64,000 bases of DNA, taken from the NCBI GenBank assembly GCA_902582755.1, contig CACHSZ010000001.1, forward strand, positions 177,774-241,773, written 5' to 3'. This DNA comes from an uncultured Alphaproteobacteria bacterium. Lineage in GTDB: Bacteria; Pseudomonadota; Alphaproteobacteria; HIMB59; GCA-002718135. Below the pieces are notes generated by a model. The model was not told the origin of the DNA and did not search any database. It worked only from the letters and a program-made list of their open reading frames with translations. The translations under genes and the position numbers were made by a program. This document shows, piece after piece, positions 11,528 to 22,536 of the stretch; the stretch's first letter is position 1; each line of letters begins with the position of its first letter.

Positions 11528-12697
11528 ATGAAAAGATCTTATTTATTTACAAGTGAATCAGTTTCTGAAGGCCATCCAGATAAAGTTTGTGATAGAATTT
11601 CAGATATGGTTGTTGATACTTATCTATCATCTGGTGACCCACAAACACGCGTAGCTTGTGAGACTTTGACTACCACTAATAAAGTAGTTTTAGCTGGAGA
11701 AGTTAGGGGGCCATCAGTTTCTAAAGATCAGATTATATCTCAAGTTAGGGATTGTATTAAAGATATTGGTTATGAACAAGATGGTTTTCATTGGCAGAAT
11801 TGTGATATTGAAAGTTTTCTTCATGAACAATCAGCTGATATTGCTATGGGTGTTGATTCTGGTAGCAATAAAGATGAGGGCGCAGGCGATCAAGGAATCA
11901 TGTTTGGTTTTGCTTGTAAAGACACTGAATCATTAATGCCAGCACCGATACATTATTCTCATCAAATATTATATAAAATGGCACAAGCCCGTAAAGATGG
12001 ATCTGCATCTGGTCTAGAACCTGATTCAAAAAGCCAAGTTACAATGCTTTATGAAAACGGAAAACCAAGCAAAGTTACATCTTTAGTAATTTCTACACAA
12101 CACAAAGAAGGTTTATCTCCTAAAGACGTAAAAGAAATTGTTAAACCTTATGTGTATGAGTGTATACCTAATGAATTATTAGAAGATCTTAAAGATGAAG
12201 AATTCTATGTTAATCCCACAGGAAACTTTGTAATTGGAGGCCCTGATGGCGATTCTGGTTTAACTGGCCGTAAAATAATAGTTGATACATATGGTGGTGC
12301 AGCGCCCCATGGTGGAGGTGCTTTTTCAGGAAAGGACCCATCGAAAGTTGATAGATCTGCAGCATATGCAGCTAGATATTTAGCAAAAAATGTCGTTGCA
12401 GCGGATCTAGCTGATGAGTGTACTATACAGTTATCTTATGCAATAGGAGTATCAAAACCTTTATCGGTATATGTAAATACTAATGGAACAAATAAAGTTG
12501 ATGAACAGAAAATTGAAAAATCTGTGCAAGATTTATTTGATCTAAGCCCAAGAGGAATAAGAGAACATTTAAAACTTACAAATGCAATTTATGTTCCAAC
12601 TTCTGCTTATGGCCATTTTGGTAGAGAACCAAGTGAGAAGGGACATTTTACTTGGGAAAAAACTGATTTAGTGGAAGCTCTAAAAGGTATTGCATAA
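11528..12697 (+). CDS. metK: S-adenosylmethionine synthetase
   Basis: [42 protein letters not shown]. Confidence 0.98.
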   Translation: MKRSYLFTSESVSEGHPDKVCDRISDMVVDTYLSSGDPQTRVACETLTTTNKVVLAGEVRGPSVSKDQIISQVRDCIKDIGYEQDGFHWQNCDIESFLHEQSADIAMGVDSGSNKDEGAGDQGIMFGFACKDTESLMPAPIHYSHQILYKMAQARKDGSASGLEPDSKSQVTMLYENGKPSKVTSLVISTQHKEGLSPKDVKEIVKPYVYECIPNELLEDLKDEEFYVNPTGNFVIGGPDGDSGLTGRKIIVDTYGGAAPHGGGAFSGKDPSKVDRSAAYAARYLAKNVVAADLADECTIQLSYAIGVSKPLSVYVNTNGTNKVDEQKIEKSVQDLFDLSPRGIREHLKLTNAIYVPTSAYGHFGREPSEKGHFTWEKTDLVEALKGIA

Positions 12698-12703
12698 TAA
12701 AAT

Positions 12704-13147
12704 TTGCAAAAATTAAGTAATCAAATTTTAGATCTTCGTGAACTTGAAAAACTCTCCACTAATTTATGTAAAGACATATCTGTTGGAGATATTTACTTAT
12801 TTCAAGGAGAGCTAGGCGCTGGTAAAACAACATTTATAAGATTATTAATAAATAATCTTTTTGTATTAAATAATTTACCAAAACCATCTTCCATTAATAG
12901 TCCAACATTCCCCATTTTGATAACCTATGAATTGAATTCATCACAAATCTATCATTATGATCTTTACAGAGTAAAGAGCTTAAAGGAGTTAGAGGAATTA
13001 GATTTCTTCGAAAATTTAAATAACAATATTACATTTATAGAGTGGCCTGAAATGTTAATTAGTTTACCGCTAAACAGAAATCATTATTTAATAAATTTAG
13101 ATATGATTTCTGAAACTAAAAGAAAAATTAATATTTGTTTTAAATAA
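12704..13147 (+). CDS. tsaE: tRNA threonylcarbamoyladenosine biosynthesis ATPase (TTG start)
   Basis: Walker A GELGAGKTTFIR, SPTF motif, HYDLYR. Confidence 0.9.
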   Translation: MQKLSNQILDLRELEKLSTNLCKDISVGDIYLFQGELGAGKTTFIRLLINNLFVLNNLPKPSSINSPTFPILITYELNSSQIYHYDLYRVKSLKELEELDFFENLNNNITFIEWPEMLISLPLNRNHYLINLDMISETKRKINICFK

Positions 13148-13154
13148 CAGTCTA

Positions 13155-14072
13155 ATGAATTCTGAACACAATGATTTAGAAAAAATTGAGGACGGATTAT
13201 CTAACAAATTAATTTATAGAATTAATGAAAAAGAGAATACCAAAATACTAATTGATTTTTCTAGGGATAAACTAGAGTTTAAAAATTTCCTTACTGTTTA
13301 TGAAATATTACAAAAGATTAATATATCAATTCCTAAGATATATGAGGTTAATCAACAACAATATAAAATATATTTGCAAGATTTTGGGAAAAATAGATTT
13401 AATAAAATATACAATAAAGATAATCTTTATAAACTTTTAAAACTAGCTGTAGAAAATATAATTGTTATCCAAAATGAATCAAATTTAAATAATTTAAAAA
13501 ATTTAAAAGAATACACTTTTGAAGATCTAAAAATTGAACTTAAAGAATTTGTTACTTATTATATTCCTAACAACAAAAATTCAAAATTCCCAACTTCAAA
13601 ATTTTATGAATCATGGAAAAGTATATTTTATTCTCAAAATTATAATATGAAAAATTTTGTTCACAAAGACTTTGAATTTGTTAATTTATTTTTTTTAGAA
13701 AATTGTGAGTCACATTTACAATGTGGAATTATTGATTTTCAAAGTGCTTTTAAGGGATTTATAGGATGGGACCTAATATCACTATTAGAAAATCCAAGAA
13801 TTAATTTTACACGAGATTACAATGATAAATTAATTGAATATTTTTATTATAAAACTTCAATTATTGAAAATTTTAATACTTTTCGTGAACAATATTATGT
13901 TTTAAGTTTAGCTAGACAGACTCGATTACTTGGTAGATGGAGTAAATTACTTAGCACAAATAATGATAATAAATATCTAAACTATTTAAAAATAACTAAA
14001 TCTAGAACAATAGCGACATTAAATAATATTAAAAATTATGAACTAAGATCAATGTATGAAAAGTATTTATAA
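13155..14072 (+). CDS. amgK: Aminoglycoside phosphotransferase-family kinase, AmgK-like (MurNAc/GlcNAc 1-kinase)
   Basis: HKDFEFVNLF catalytic loop, IIDFQSAFKGFIGWDLISLL; tsaE-amgK-murU context. Confidence 0.75.
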   Translation: MNSEHNDLEKIEDGLSNKLIYRINEKENTKILIDFSRDKLEFKNFLTVYEILQKINISIPKIYEVNQQQYKIYLQDFGKNRFNKIYNKDNLYKLLKLAVENIIVIQNESNLNNLKNLKEYTFEDLKIELKEFVTYYIPNNKNSKFPTSKFYESWKSIFYSQNYNMKNFVHKDFEFVNLFFLENCESHLQCGIIDFQSAFKGFIGWDLISLLENPRINFTRDYNDKLIEYFYYKTSIIENFNTFREQYYVLSLARQTRLLGRWSKLLSTNNDNKYLNYLKITKSRTIATLNNIKNYELRSMYEKYL

Positions 14073-14075
14073 TTT

Positions 14076-14756
14076 ATGAAGAATTTTACGTTAATGATTT
14101 TATGTGCAGGTTTTGGATCAAGAATGCTGAATTTGACACGCAGCACTCCAAAACCTCTGTTAAAATATAAAAATAAAGTATTATTAAAGAACACAATTGA
14201 TTTCTTTAATAATATTGGATGTGATGAAATCTTAATAAATACACATTATTTACATCATAAAATTAAAAAGTATTTGGATAAAAATTTTAAAAATTATCCC
14301 ATTCACATTATCTATGAAAAAACAATACTTGGTACAGGCGGAGGAGTAAAAAATATTTTTAATCATACAAAAAGAAAAAAAATATGTGTTGTTAATTCTG
14401 ATATTTTTTGGACTAAAGAAAATAAATCACATATCAAATATTTTCTCAAAAATTATCAAAATGTTGCACATTGTAAAATGTTGTTGTCTAAAGATAATAA
14501 TTTTTTAGGTTTAAAAAAGGAAAATGGAGACTTTAATTTAAAAAGAAATGTAGTCACAAATTGGAATAATAAAAATGAGAAATTGTATTATTCTGGCCTT
14601 CAGATCGTATCTAAAAATATCTTCAATAATAAAAAAAAAATATTTGCAATGAATGAAATTTGGATAAATCTAATAAAAAAAAATCATATCAAAGGTTATG
14701 TAATTCCTTCCCAAATTAGACATATTGGGGATAAAAAATCAATTTTAGAAAATTAG
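14076..14756 (+). CDS. murU: Nucleotidyltransferase, MurU-like
   Basis: LCAGFGSRMLNLTRSTPKPLL, LGTGGGVKN; follows amgK. Confidence 0.75.
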   Translation: MKNFTLMILCAGFGSRMLNLTRSTPKPLLKYKNKVLLKNTIDFFNNIGCDEILINTHYLHHKIKKYLDKNFKNYPIHIIYEKTILGTGGGVKNIFNHTKRKKICVVNSDIFWTKENKSHIKYFLKNYQNVAHCKMLLSKDNNFLGLKKENGDFNLKRNVVTNWNNKNEKLYYSGLQIVSKNIFNNKKKIFAMNEIWINLIKKNHIKGYVIPSQIRHIGDKKSILEN

Positions 14757-14802
14757 ATTTAATTTAACTTGATAATAGATAAAAATTTCTTACATAATAT
14801 AT

Positions 14803-15126
14803 ATGTCCACTAAAGTAACAAATGATCAAACTTTTGAAAATGATATTTCTTCCAATGAATTACCAGTGGTAGTCGATTTTGGTGCAGAATGGTGTGGTCC
14901 TTGTAAAGTGCTTGATCCAATTTTAGAAGAAATAGCATCAGAGAATAAAGACAAAGTTAAAATATATAAAATGAATATTGATGAAAACCCAATGACGCCA
15001 CAAAAATATGGTATAAGAGGAATTCCAACAATAATGATATTTAAAAAAGGTGAATTAATTGATACTAAAGTTGGTAGTCTTCCAAAAACGGCGTTAGAAA
15101 ACTGGATACAGTCGAATTTAGATTAA
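14803..15126 (+). CDS. trxA: Thioredoxin
   Basis: VVDFGAEWCGPCK, GIRGIPTIMIF. Confidence 0.95.
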   Translation: MSTKVTNDQTFENDISSNELPVVVDFGAEWCGPCKVLDPILEEIASENKDKVKIYKMNIDENPMTPQKYGIRGIPTIMIFKKGELIDTKVGSLPKTALENWIQSNLD

Positions 15127-16377
15127 TCTACTTCTAATCTTTCCTATCAAATACAATGAACCAGTAATTAAATATACTTTTTCCTGATTAGTTCTAAAAT
15201 ATTTTAAAGCATCATTTATATCAGTTACATTTTCACATTTAATAGAATGCAAATCACAAATTTTATTTATTTGTTTAGTTTTAAATGAATTTTTTTCACC
15301 TGGAATTTTTATAGCTAAAACTTTGGATATTCTTTTTTTTATTTTATCTAAAAATAAACTTGCTTTCTTATTATTCAACATTCCAAATAAGACTATAGGT
15401 TTTATTCTTTCAGTTTTTAAAAAATCATTTAGTTTTTCAGCCCCATCAATATTATGAGATCCATCAAGAATAATTTTTTTATTTTTATAATTAATAACTT
15501 CCAATCTTCCTGGCCAAAGTGTTTTTTTTATTGCTGCATTAATTTTTTTTGTATTTAATTTATATCCCAGATTTTTCATTTTTTTTGCAAAATATATAGA
15601 TATCGATGCATTTTCGTTTTGATGTTTTCCATTCAATGAAGGTTTAGTATAGAAATATTTTTTCCTATCTATTTCTATCTCAAACTTATTTTTTAATGAT
15701 TTTATGACTCGAAATTCTTTTCCATAAAAATACTTATTTTCAAATTTATTTAATTTTTTTTGAATGTAATCTTTTAATTCTTTTTTTTGTTTACCAACTA
15801 AAACAAACTCACAATTCTTAACAATGCCCAATTTTTCACTAGCAATTTTCTTAAGCGTTTTTCCAAGAAATTCTTCATGATCAAAACTAATTGGTGTTAA
15901 AATACTACAAAACTTTTTTGGTATTATGTTGGTTGCATCTAATCTACCTCCTAATCCTGTCTCTAATATAAGAAAGTCGGATTTCGATTGTTTAAATAAC
16001 ATAAAGGCTGCGGCTGTTGTTATTTCAAAGAAAGTTATTGGTTTATTATTATTTATTTTTTTTACAAATTTTAGGGTTTCGTAAAGTTTCTTTGTGCTTA
16101 CTTCCTGATTATTTAGAATTATTCTTTCATTAAACCTAGATAAATGAGGTGAAATATATGCATCACATTTATATCCATTATTCAACAAAATATTTCTTAT
16201 AAAACTTTGTACAGAGCCTTTGCCATTTGTTCCTGCGATGTGAATAGTTTTTGGCAAATGATCTTGAGGATTATCTAATTTTTTTAATAATAATTTTAAT
16301 CTGTCTAATGAAAGATCAATATATTTGGGATGAAGTTTGACAAGCTCATCTAACAACTTTTCTGTTTTAGATTTCAC
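15118..16377 (-). CDS. folC: Bifunctional folylpolyglutamate/dihydrofolate synthase
   Basis: IHIAGTNGKGSV, ILETGLGGRLDATNI. Confidence 0.93.
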   Translation of the reverse strand: MKSKTEKLLDELVKLHPKYIDLSLDRLKLLLKKLDNPQDHLPKTIHIAGTNGKGSVQSFIRNILLNNGYKCDAYISPHLSRFNERIILNNQEVSTKKLYETLKFVKKINNNKPITFFEITTAAAFMLFKQSKSDFLILETGLGGRLDATNIIPKKFCSILTPISFDHEEFLGKTLKKIASEKLGIVKNCEFVLVGKQKKELKDYIQKKLNKFENKYFYGKEFRVIKSLKNKFEIEIDRKKYFYTKPSLNGKHQNENASISIYFAKKMKNLGYKLNTKKINAAIKKTLWPGRLEVINYKNKKIILDGSHNIDGAEKLNDFLKTERIKPIVLFGMLNNKKASLFLDKIKKRISKVLAIKIPGEKNSFKTKQINKICDLHSIKCENVTDINDALKYFRTNQEKVYLITGSLYLIGKIRSRLI

Positions 16378-16380
16378 TTA

Positions 16381-17223
16381 TTAACTTATATGATCTAATA
16401 CTTTGTATAGAGTTTCCTTGAGGTCTTTCCTATGAGAAACAATATCTACCATTCCATGATCTTTTAGATATTCAGCTTTTTGAAAATCTATAGGCAATTC
16501 TTCTCTGATGGTATCTTGTATAACTCTTTTACCAGCAAAACCTATAGTAGCACCCTGTTCTGCTATTGTTATATCGCCTAACATCGCAAAAGAAGCTGTC
16601 ACTCCACCAGTCGTAGGTTCGGTAAGAACTACTATGTAAGGAATATTATTTTCATTTAACAAATCAACGGCTGCTATTGTTCTTGGCATTTGCATTAAGC
16701 TTACAATTCCTTCCTGCATTCTTGCTCCACCAGATGAGGTAACAATTACGTAAGGTAATTTGTTTTCTATTGCAACCTTAGCTCCTTTAACTATTGCTCC
16801 CCCAACTGCTCTACCCATAGAACCACCCATGAATTCAAAATTCATTAGTCCTGATATAATTTCTTTATTTTTAATTTTTCCTTTAATAAGAATGAAAGCA
16901 TCATCCCTATTTGTTTTTTTTCTGTATTCACTTAATCTATCTTTATATTTTTTTTTATCTTTGAATTTTAGTGGATCATCAGAAATTTTGTCTGGAATAA
17001 TTTCACTAAAATCTCCATCTTCGAAAAACAATTTTATTCTATCTTCTGCAGACATTCTAAAATGATAATTGCAATTAACACAAACATATAAATTTTGTTT
17101 TAAATCTTTATGATGAATCATATTTCCACACGAAACACAATTATTCCACAATTTTTCCGGTACATTTCTTCTTTTTACAAGTGAGGATAGTTTAGGTTTA
17201 ACAAAGTTTGTTAGCCAATTCAT
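16381..17223 (-). CDS. accD: Acetyl-CoA carboxylase carboxyltransferase beta subunit
   Basis: Four-Cys zinc finger (CVSC...CVNC), SSGGARMQEGIVSLMQM. Confidence 0.96.
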   Translation of the reverse strand: MNWLTNFVKPKLSSLVKRRNVPEKLWNNCVSCGNMIHHKDLKQNLYVCVNCNYHFRMSAEDRIKLFFEDGDFSEIIPDKISDDPLKFKDKKKYKDRLSEYRKKTNRDDAFILIKGKIKNKEIISGLMNFEFMGGSMGRAVGGAIVKGAKVAIENKLPYVIVTSSGGARMQEGIVSLMQMPRTIAAVDLLNENNIPYIVVLTEPTTGGVTASFAMLGDITIAEQGATIGFAGKRVIQDTIREELPIDFQKAEYLKDHGMVDIVSHRKDLKETLYKVLDHIS

Positions 17224-18014
17224 ATTCTAGTTCCATTTTTTAAATCTTTCGAAAACTTATCAATTTCTGATAACATTTTTTCTTTATTAGTTAAATTTTC
17301 TTCAATAATTTTAATTATACTTGAGCCAACAACTGCACCATCAGCTATTTTGCATATATTATTTACATCACTTGAGTTTTTAATACCAAATCCAGGGACA
17401 ACTGGTAAGTTTGTATGTTTTTTTACAAAAGCTACTGATTTTTTTAGATCATTAAGATCAGCTGATTTTTGCCCAGTAATTCCCATAACACTAACATAAT
17501 ATAAAAAACCGCTAGCATTATTTAATATCAATTTCAGTCTTTCCTCATTAGTTGTGGGAGTAATCAATCTAATCAGATCAATTTGATTATTTTTTAGTTC
17601 ATTGATTAAATCTTCATCTTCTTCAGGTTGTAGATCAACAACAATTAAACCATCAACTCCATTTTCTTTGCATTTCTTTACAAACTTCTCAATTCCAAAA
17701 TAAAGAATCAGGTTGTAGTAACCCATTAAAATAATAGGGAGATCATTTTTTATTTTTTTTGCCTCTGCGGATAAAGAAAAAATATTTTCTAAATCAATTC
17801 CTTTACTTATAGCTCTGTTACTTGATAGCTGGATTGTTGGACCATCAGCCATTGGATCAGAAAAAGGCATTCCAATTTCCATTATATCAACCCCGTTATT
17901 AATTATTGTCTTAATAATTTCTAAACTGGTACTAAAATCTGGGTCACCTCCAGTAATAAAAGTTATTAGTTTTTTTTCATTATTTTTAAATGACTGACTA
18001 ATTAAATTAGTCAT
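17220..18014 (-). CDS. trpA: Tryptophan synthase alpha chain
   Basis: ITGGDPDFSTSLEII, MEIGMPFSDPMADGPTIQ, GFGIK. Confidence 0.97.
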   Translation of the reverse strand: MTNLISQSFKNNEKKLITFITGGDPDFSTSLEIIKTIINNGVDIMEIGMPFSDPMADGPTIQLSSNRAISKGIDLENIFSLSAEAKKIKNDLPIILMGYYNLILYFGIEKFVKKCKENGVDGLIVVDLQPEEDEDLINELKNNQIDLIRLITPTTNEERLKLILNNASGFLYYVSVMGITGQKSADLNDLKKSVAFVKKHTNLPVVPGFGIKNSSDVNNICKIADGAVVGSSIIKIIEENLTNKEKMLSEIDKFSKDLKNGTRI

Positions 18015-19223
18015 TTAAATCTCTATATTTAATTCATCAGCTATTGTAAAAATATCTTTATCACCTCTGCCACACATGTTCATGACAATAATTTTATCTT
18101 TACTATAGTTTTTTGCTATTTTCTTTAATACAGCTAATGCATGAGCTGGTTCCAAAGCTGGAATTATACCCTCTAACCTGCAACAATATTGAAATGCTTC
18201 TAATGCTTCTTTGTCAGTTGCTGACATGTATTTAACTCTTTTTTCTTCGAATAAAAATGAATGTTCTGGACCAATTCCTGGATAATCTAATCCTGCAGAA
18301 ATTGAATGTGCTTCCTGAATTTGCCCTGTATTTGATTGTAGCAAATAGGTTTTATTACCATGTAAGACACCAGGCTTCCCACCAGTTAAACTAGCTGCAT
18401 GCTTATCAGTATTGATACCATGACCAGCTGCTTCAACAGCAATCATTTCAATATTAGAATCATCTAAAAATTCATGAAACAACCCTAAAGCATTTGAACC
18501 ACCACCAATACATGCCATTAATAAATCTGGTGATTTTCCTTCCACATCTTCAAGTTGCTGACGTACCTCTTTTCCAATTACAGATTGAAAATCTCTCACC
18601 ATTGCTGGATATGGATGAGGTCCTGCTGCTGTTCCTATTATATAAAAAGTATCTTTAACATTTGTTACCCAGTCTCTTAATGCTTCATTCATTGCGTCTT
18701 TTAGGGATTTTGAACCAGTTGAGACAGATCGTATTTCTGCACCTAGCAATTTCATCCTAAAGACATTTGGTGATTGTCTTTCAATATCTTTTTCTCCCAT
18801 ATAAACTATACAAGGTAAGCCAAATAAAGCACACACTGTTGCTGTAGCAACACCGTGTTGTCCTGCTCCTGTTTCTGCTATAATTCTGGTCTTACCCATT
18901 TTTTTTGCTAGTAAGATTTGACCCATACAATTATTAATTTTGTGAGCGCCTGTGTGGTTAAGCTCATCTCTTTTAAAATAAATTTTTGGACCTCCAAGAT
19001 CATTTGTAATTCTCTCAGCTAGAAATAGAGGGCTTGGTCTACCGACATATGTTTTTAAATAATGATTAAACTCATTAATAAAATTTTTGTCATTTTTAAT
19101 TTTTTCATATTCATCTTCTACTTCAAGAATTAGAGGCATTAAAGTTTCGGAAACATACCTTCCACCAAATTGACCAAAATATCCTTTTTCATTTGGATAA
19201 CTTTTATATGTATTCTTAAGCAT
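18015..19223 (-). CDS. trpB: Tryptophan synthase beta chain
   Basis: [28 protein letters not shown] lysine, [16 protein letters not shown]. Confidence 0.98.
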   Translation of the reverse strand: MLKNTYKSYPNEKGYFGQFGGRYVSETLMPLILEVEDEYEKIKNDKNFINEFNHYLKTYVGRPSPLFLAERITNDLGGPKIYFKRDELNHTGAHKINNCMGQILLAKKMGKTRIIAETGAGQHGVATATVCALFGLPCIVYMGEKDIERQSPNVFRMKLLGAEIRSVSTGSKSLKDAMNEALRDWVTNVKDTFYIIGTAAGPHPYPAMVRDFQSVIGKEVRQQLEDVEGKSPDLLMACIGGGSNALGLFHEFLDDSNIEMIAVEAAGHGINTDKHAASLTGGKPGVLHGNKTYLLQSNTGQIQEAHSISAGLDYPGIGPEHSFLFEEKRVKYMSATDKEALEAFQYCCRLEGIIPALEPAHALAVLKKIAKNYSKDKIIVMNMCGRGDKDIFTIADELNIEI

Positions 19224-19845
19224 TTTTTATTTTTTCGATAAAATTATTTATAATGTGATTATCTTTAATGCCAAGCTCTTTTTCAACTCCAGAAGACAAA
19301 TCTATCCCTAAGGGATTTATATCTTCAAGAATTTGCCTTATATTGTTAGTGTTAATACCTCCAGACAAAAACCATTGTTTGTCAGTTTCTAGATTCTTCA
19401 ATATACTCCAATCAAAACTTTTAGAATTTCCACCTGGTAATTCTCCTTCTAAAGGCTTGTAATCAAATAAAAAATAATCAACATTTTTGTATTTATCAAT
19501 TAAATTTAAGTCATTTTTGTTTTTTATAGAAATAGATTTAATAACCTTAACACCAAAATTTTTCAAAATTTTAACATATTCATCATCTTCTGATCCATGT
19601 AATTGTATAAATCTTAATCTTAAGTTTTTTATAATATCTTCTAATTCATTAATATCTTTATTAACAAAAACACCAACGCCACTAATGTTTAAACCAGAGG
19701 AGATATTTTGCAGTACACTTGCCTTTTTGAATGAAATATTTCTTGGACTTTTAGGATAAAAAATCATACCAAAAAAATTAACCTTATTTTTTTCACAGCA
19801 CAGAAGTGTATCTTCATTTTGAATTCCACAAATTTTTATGAACAT
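19216..19845 (-). CDS. trpF: Phosphoribosylanthranilate isomerase
   Basis: [32 protein letters not shown]. Confidence 0.95.
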   Translation of the reverse strand: MFIKICGIQNEDTLLCCEKNKVNFFGMIFYPKSPRNISFKKASVLQNISSGLNISGVGVFVNKDINELEDIIKNLRLRFIQLHGSEDDEYVKILKNFGVKVIKSISIKNKNDLNLIDKYKNVDYFLFDYKPLEGELPGGNSKSFDWSILKNLETDKQWFLSGGINTNNIRQILEDINPLGIDLSSGVEKELGIKDNHIINNFIEKIKNA

Positions 19846-19850
19846 TTTTT

Positions 19851-20531
19851 TTATAGTGATTTATTAATTTCTTTTAAAACTTTTAATGGATCTTTTGAAG
19901 CTGTTATCGGTCTACCTATAACTAAAAAATTTGCCCCTAAATCGATCGCTTTTTTTGGTGTTTCAACTCTTTTTTGATCATCACCTTTTATTTTATTATT
20001 TATTCTTATTCCTGGTGTAATAATTAAGAAATTCTTTCCAACTTCTTTTCTAATAAAATTAATTTCTTTTGGACTACAAACAATTCCATCTAATTTGTTT
20101 TTTTTGGCAGCGTGCGCATATTTCTTAACTAATATTGATACATTTTTTTGGTTATAATATTTTTTAGTTTGATTACTGTCCATGCTTGTTAAAACTGACA
20201 CCCCTAAAATTTTAGTATTTTTTTTATTTGATTTTAAAACTTTCATCATATCGTCACCGCCAGTTATATGAATTGTGGTATAGATTGGCCTTATTTTTAC
20301 TAATGCTTCTAACCCTTTCTCAACGGTATTTGGTATATCGTGTAACTTTAAATCAAGAAATATTTTAGGACAAATTGAATAAATTTTTTTATAACCTTCT
20401 AAACCAAAATTATAAAAAAATTGGTAACCTATTTTAAAAGCATGGACCTCATTTTTTAAAATCTTTACTAATTTAATAGTTTTATTTAAATTTTTACTAT
20501 CTAAGGCAACTATTATTTTTTTAGAATACAT
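19851..20531 (-). CDS. pyrF: Orotidine 5'-phosphate decarboxylase
   Basis: IVALDSKN, FLDLKLHDIPNTV, LVIGRPI. Confidence 0.96.
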   Translation of the reverse strand: MYSKKIIVALDSKNLNKTIKLVKILKNEVHAFKIGYQFFYNFGLEGYKKIYSICPKIFLDLKLHDIPNTVEKGLEALVKIRPIYTTIHITGGDDMMKVLKSNKKNTKILGVSVLTSMDSNQTKKYYNQKNVSILVKKYAHAAKKNKLDGIVCSPKEINFIRKEVGKNFLIITPGIRINNKIKGDDQKRVETPKKAIDLGANFLVIGRPITASKDPLKVLKEINKSL

Positions 20532-20829
20532 CTTCTCTATCTAAATCAGAGGAGGGATTAATTTTTTTATGAAAAATTTTACCTATTTTAAAATGTAATT
20601 TATAATTTTGATTTTTAAATATTTTTTCATTTGTCTTAGGATTTCTAACATATTTTTCTTTATTGATTTTTCTACTTAAAGTTCCAAATCCTCTTATCTC
20701 AATATTTTTTCCATCCTTAAGTGAATTTTTTATTTTTTTTATAAAAATATCAAATAATAACTCAATGTCTTCTTCTGTTAAGTTACTATTTTTTTTTTTG
20801 AGCTTATCAAGGATTTCTGATTTTAACAT
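20521..20829 (-). CDS. ihfB: Integration host factor beta / HU-family DNA-binding protein
   Basis: IEIRGFGTLSRK...RNPKTNEK HU/IHF signature; upstream rpsA. Confidence 0.88.
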   Translation of the reverse strand: MLKSEILDKLKKKNSNLTEEDIELLFDIFIKKIKNSLKDGKNIEIRGFGTLSRKINKEKYVRNPKTNEKIFKNQNYKLHFKIGKIFHKKINPSSDLDREDVF

Positions 20830-20834
20830 TAATC

Positions 20835-22535
20835 CTATTTTTTTAAAACTGATCCTAGAATATCACCTAAGGAAGCTCCAGAAGCGCTTGAACCATATTT
20901 ACTTAATGCTTCTTTTTCATCTCTTATTTCAAGCTCTTTAATAGAAAGATTCAATGATCTACTTTTGTTTTCTACCGATAAAATAACGGAGTCTATATTT
21001 TCTTCTAATGCAAACCGATCGGTTTTATTTTCATTTTTGTCATTAGATAGGTTTGATTTTTTAATATATCCATAAATTTGTTTTTCTTGATCTAATTCAA
21101 TTTTCAAGCCCTTTTCATCTATATTAATAACCTTACCTGTTACTTTTGAGTTAATTGGATTTGCATTGATATAATCTTGAATTGGATCATTTTTTAAATG
21201 TTTAATACCGAGGCTTATTCTTTCTTTCTCTGCGTTTATATCCAAAATTTTAACTTTGACCTTATCACCTTTGCTAAATTCTTTGATAATTTTTTCACAC
21301 TCTTTTTCATCCCAGCTAAGGTCTGATATGTGAACCATACCATCGATTTCATCTACAACTTTTACAAATATACCAAAATCAACTATATTTACTATTTCTG
21401 TATCCAAAGTGTCATTAATATTAAAATTGTCCTTAAGCTTGTCCCATGGGTTGTCTTTTGTTCTTTTTAAGCTGCAATTAATTCTTTTCTTTTCATCATC
21501 AATTTCTAAAACAATGACTTCAATTTCATCATTTATATTAACAACTTTAGACGGATGAGGTGGTTTTTTTAGCCAACTAAGTTCATTAAGTGTAATTGTA
21601 CCATCAAAAGAATCTTTGATTGTAACATTCACGTTGTTGTCATTTAGGTTTACTACCTTACAGAAAATTTTATCCTCTACTTTTATATTATCTCTTACAG
21701 TATCCCATGGATTTTCAGTCAATTGTTTAATACCTAAACTCAACCTCGATAACTCTTCATCAAATTTTAAAACTTTTACCTTAATTGTAGAATTTAATTC
21801 TAAAATATCGCTAGGATTGTTTATTTTTGTCCAAGATATATCAGTTACATGAACCAAGCCATCGATGCCACCTAGATCTATAAATGCACCATAATCAGTT
21901 ATATTTTTAACTTTTCCTTCAATAATTGATCCTTCTTTTATATTTTTTAAAAGTTCAGATCTTTGCTCTTTTAACTCGTTTTCTGTAATAGCTTTCCTTG
22001 ATACAACTATGTTTCCTCTATATTTATCCATTTTTAAAATCATTAATTCTAGAGGTTTATTTAGCAGTTCTTTTGTATCTTTAATTATTTGTCTAGTTTC
22101 TATTTGACTACCAGGAAGAAATGCTACCACTCCATCTAGATCAACACTCATTCCACCTTTTACTCTATTAAAAGGGATCCCTGTTACTACTTTATTTTCG
22201 TTAAAGCTTAATTGAAGATTTTGCCATGCTTTTTGTTTTACTGCCTTTTCTCTTGATAATAGTGTTTCACCATTTGCATTATCAACATTTTCTATGAAAA
22301 CTTCTGTTTCATCTCCTACATCTATTTCAGATTTTTGTCCTGGTCTTGAAAATTCACTTAGAGGAACTCTGCCTTCACTTTTTAAACCAACATCTATGGT
22401 TACTATATCATTTTCAATTGATATTATTTTACCAGAAGTAATACTTTTTTCTTTAGCAGTTGAATTTTTAAAAGAATTTGTGATTAGTTCGTCATATTCA
22501 GAGTTAGATACTTTGGTATTTGTTTGACTATTCAT
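20835..22535 (-). CDS. rpsA: 30S ribosomal protein S1
   Basis: Six S1 repeats (e.g. GAFIDLGGIDGLVHVTDISW). Confidence 0.97.
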   Translation of the reverse strand: MNSQTNTKVSNSEYDELITNSFKNSTAKEKSITSGKIISIENDIVTIDVGLKSEGRVPLSEFSRPGQKSEIDVGDETEVFIENVDNANGETLLSREKAVKQKAWQNLQLSFNENKVVTGIPFNRVKGGMSVDLDGVVAFLPGSQIETRQIIKDTKELLNKPLELMILKMDKYRGNIVVSRKAITENELKEQRSELLKNIKEGSIIEGKVKNITDYGAFIDLGGIDGLVHVTDISWTKINNPSDILELNSTIKVKVLKFDEELSRLSLGIKQLTENPWDTVRDNIKVEDKIFCKVVNLNDNNVNVTIKDSFDGTITLNELSWLKKPPHPSKVVNINDEIEVIVLEIDDEKKRINCSLKRTKDNPWDKLKDNFNINDTLDTEIVNIVDFGIFVKVVDEIDGMVHISDLSWDEKECEKIIKEFSKGDKVKVKILDINAEKERISLGIKHLKNDPIQDYINANPINSKVTGKVINIDEKGLKIELDQEKQIYGYIKKSNLSNDKNENKTDRFALEENIDSVILSVENKSRSLNLSIKELEIRDEKEALSKYGSSASGASLGDILGSVLKK

Positions 22536-22536
22536 A

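Noticed and set aside
14380-14400. A-rich homopolymer runs as possible programmed slippage sites
   Set aside because: Such runs are common throughout this AT-rich window and the frames continue intact
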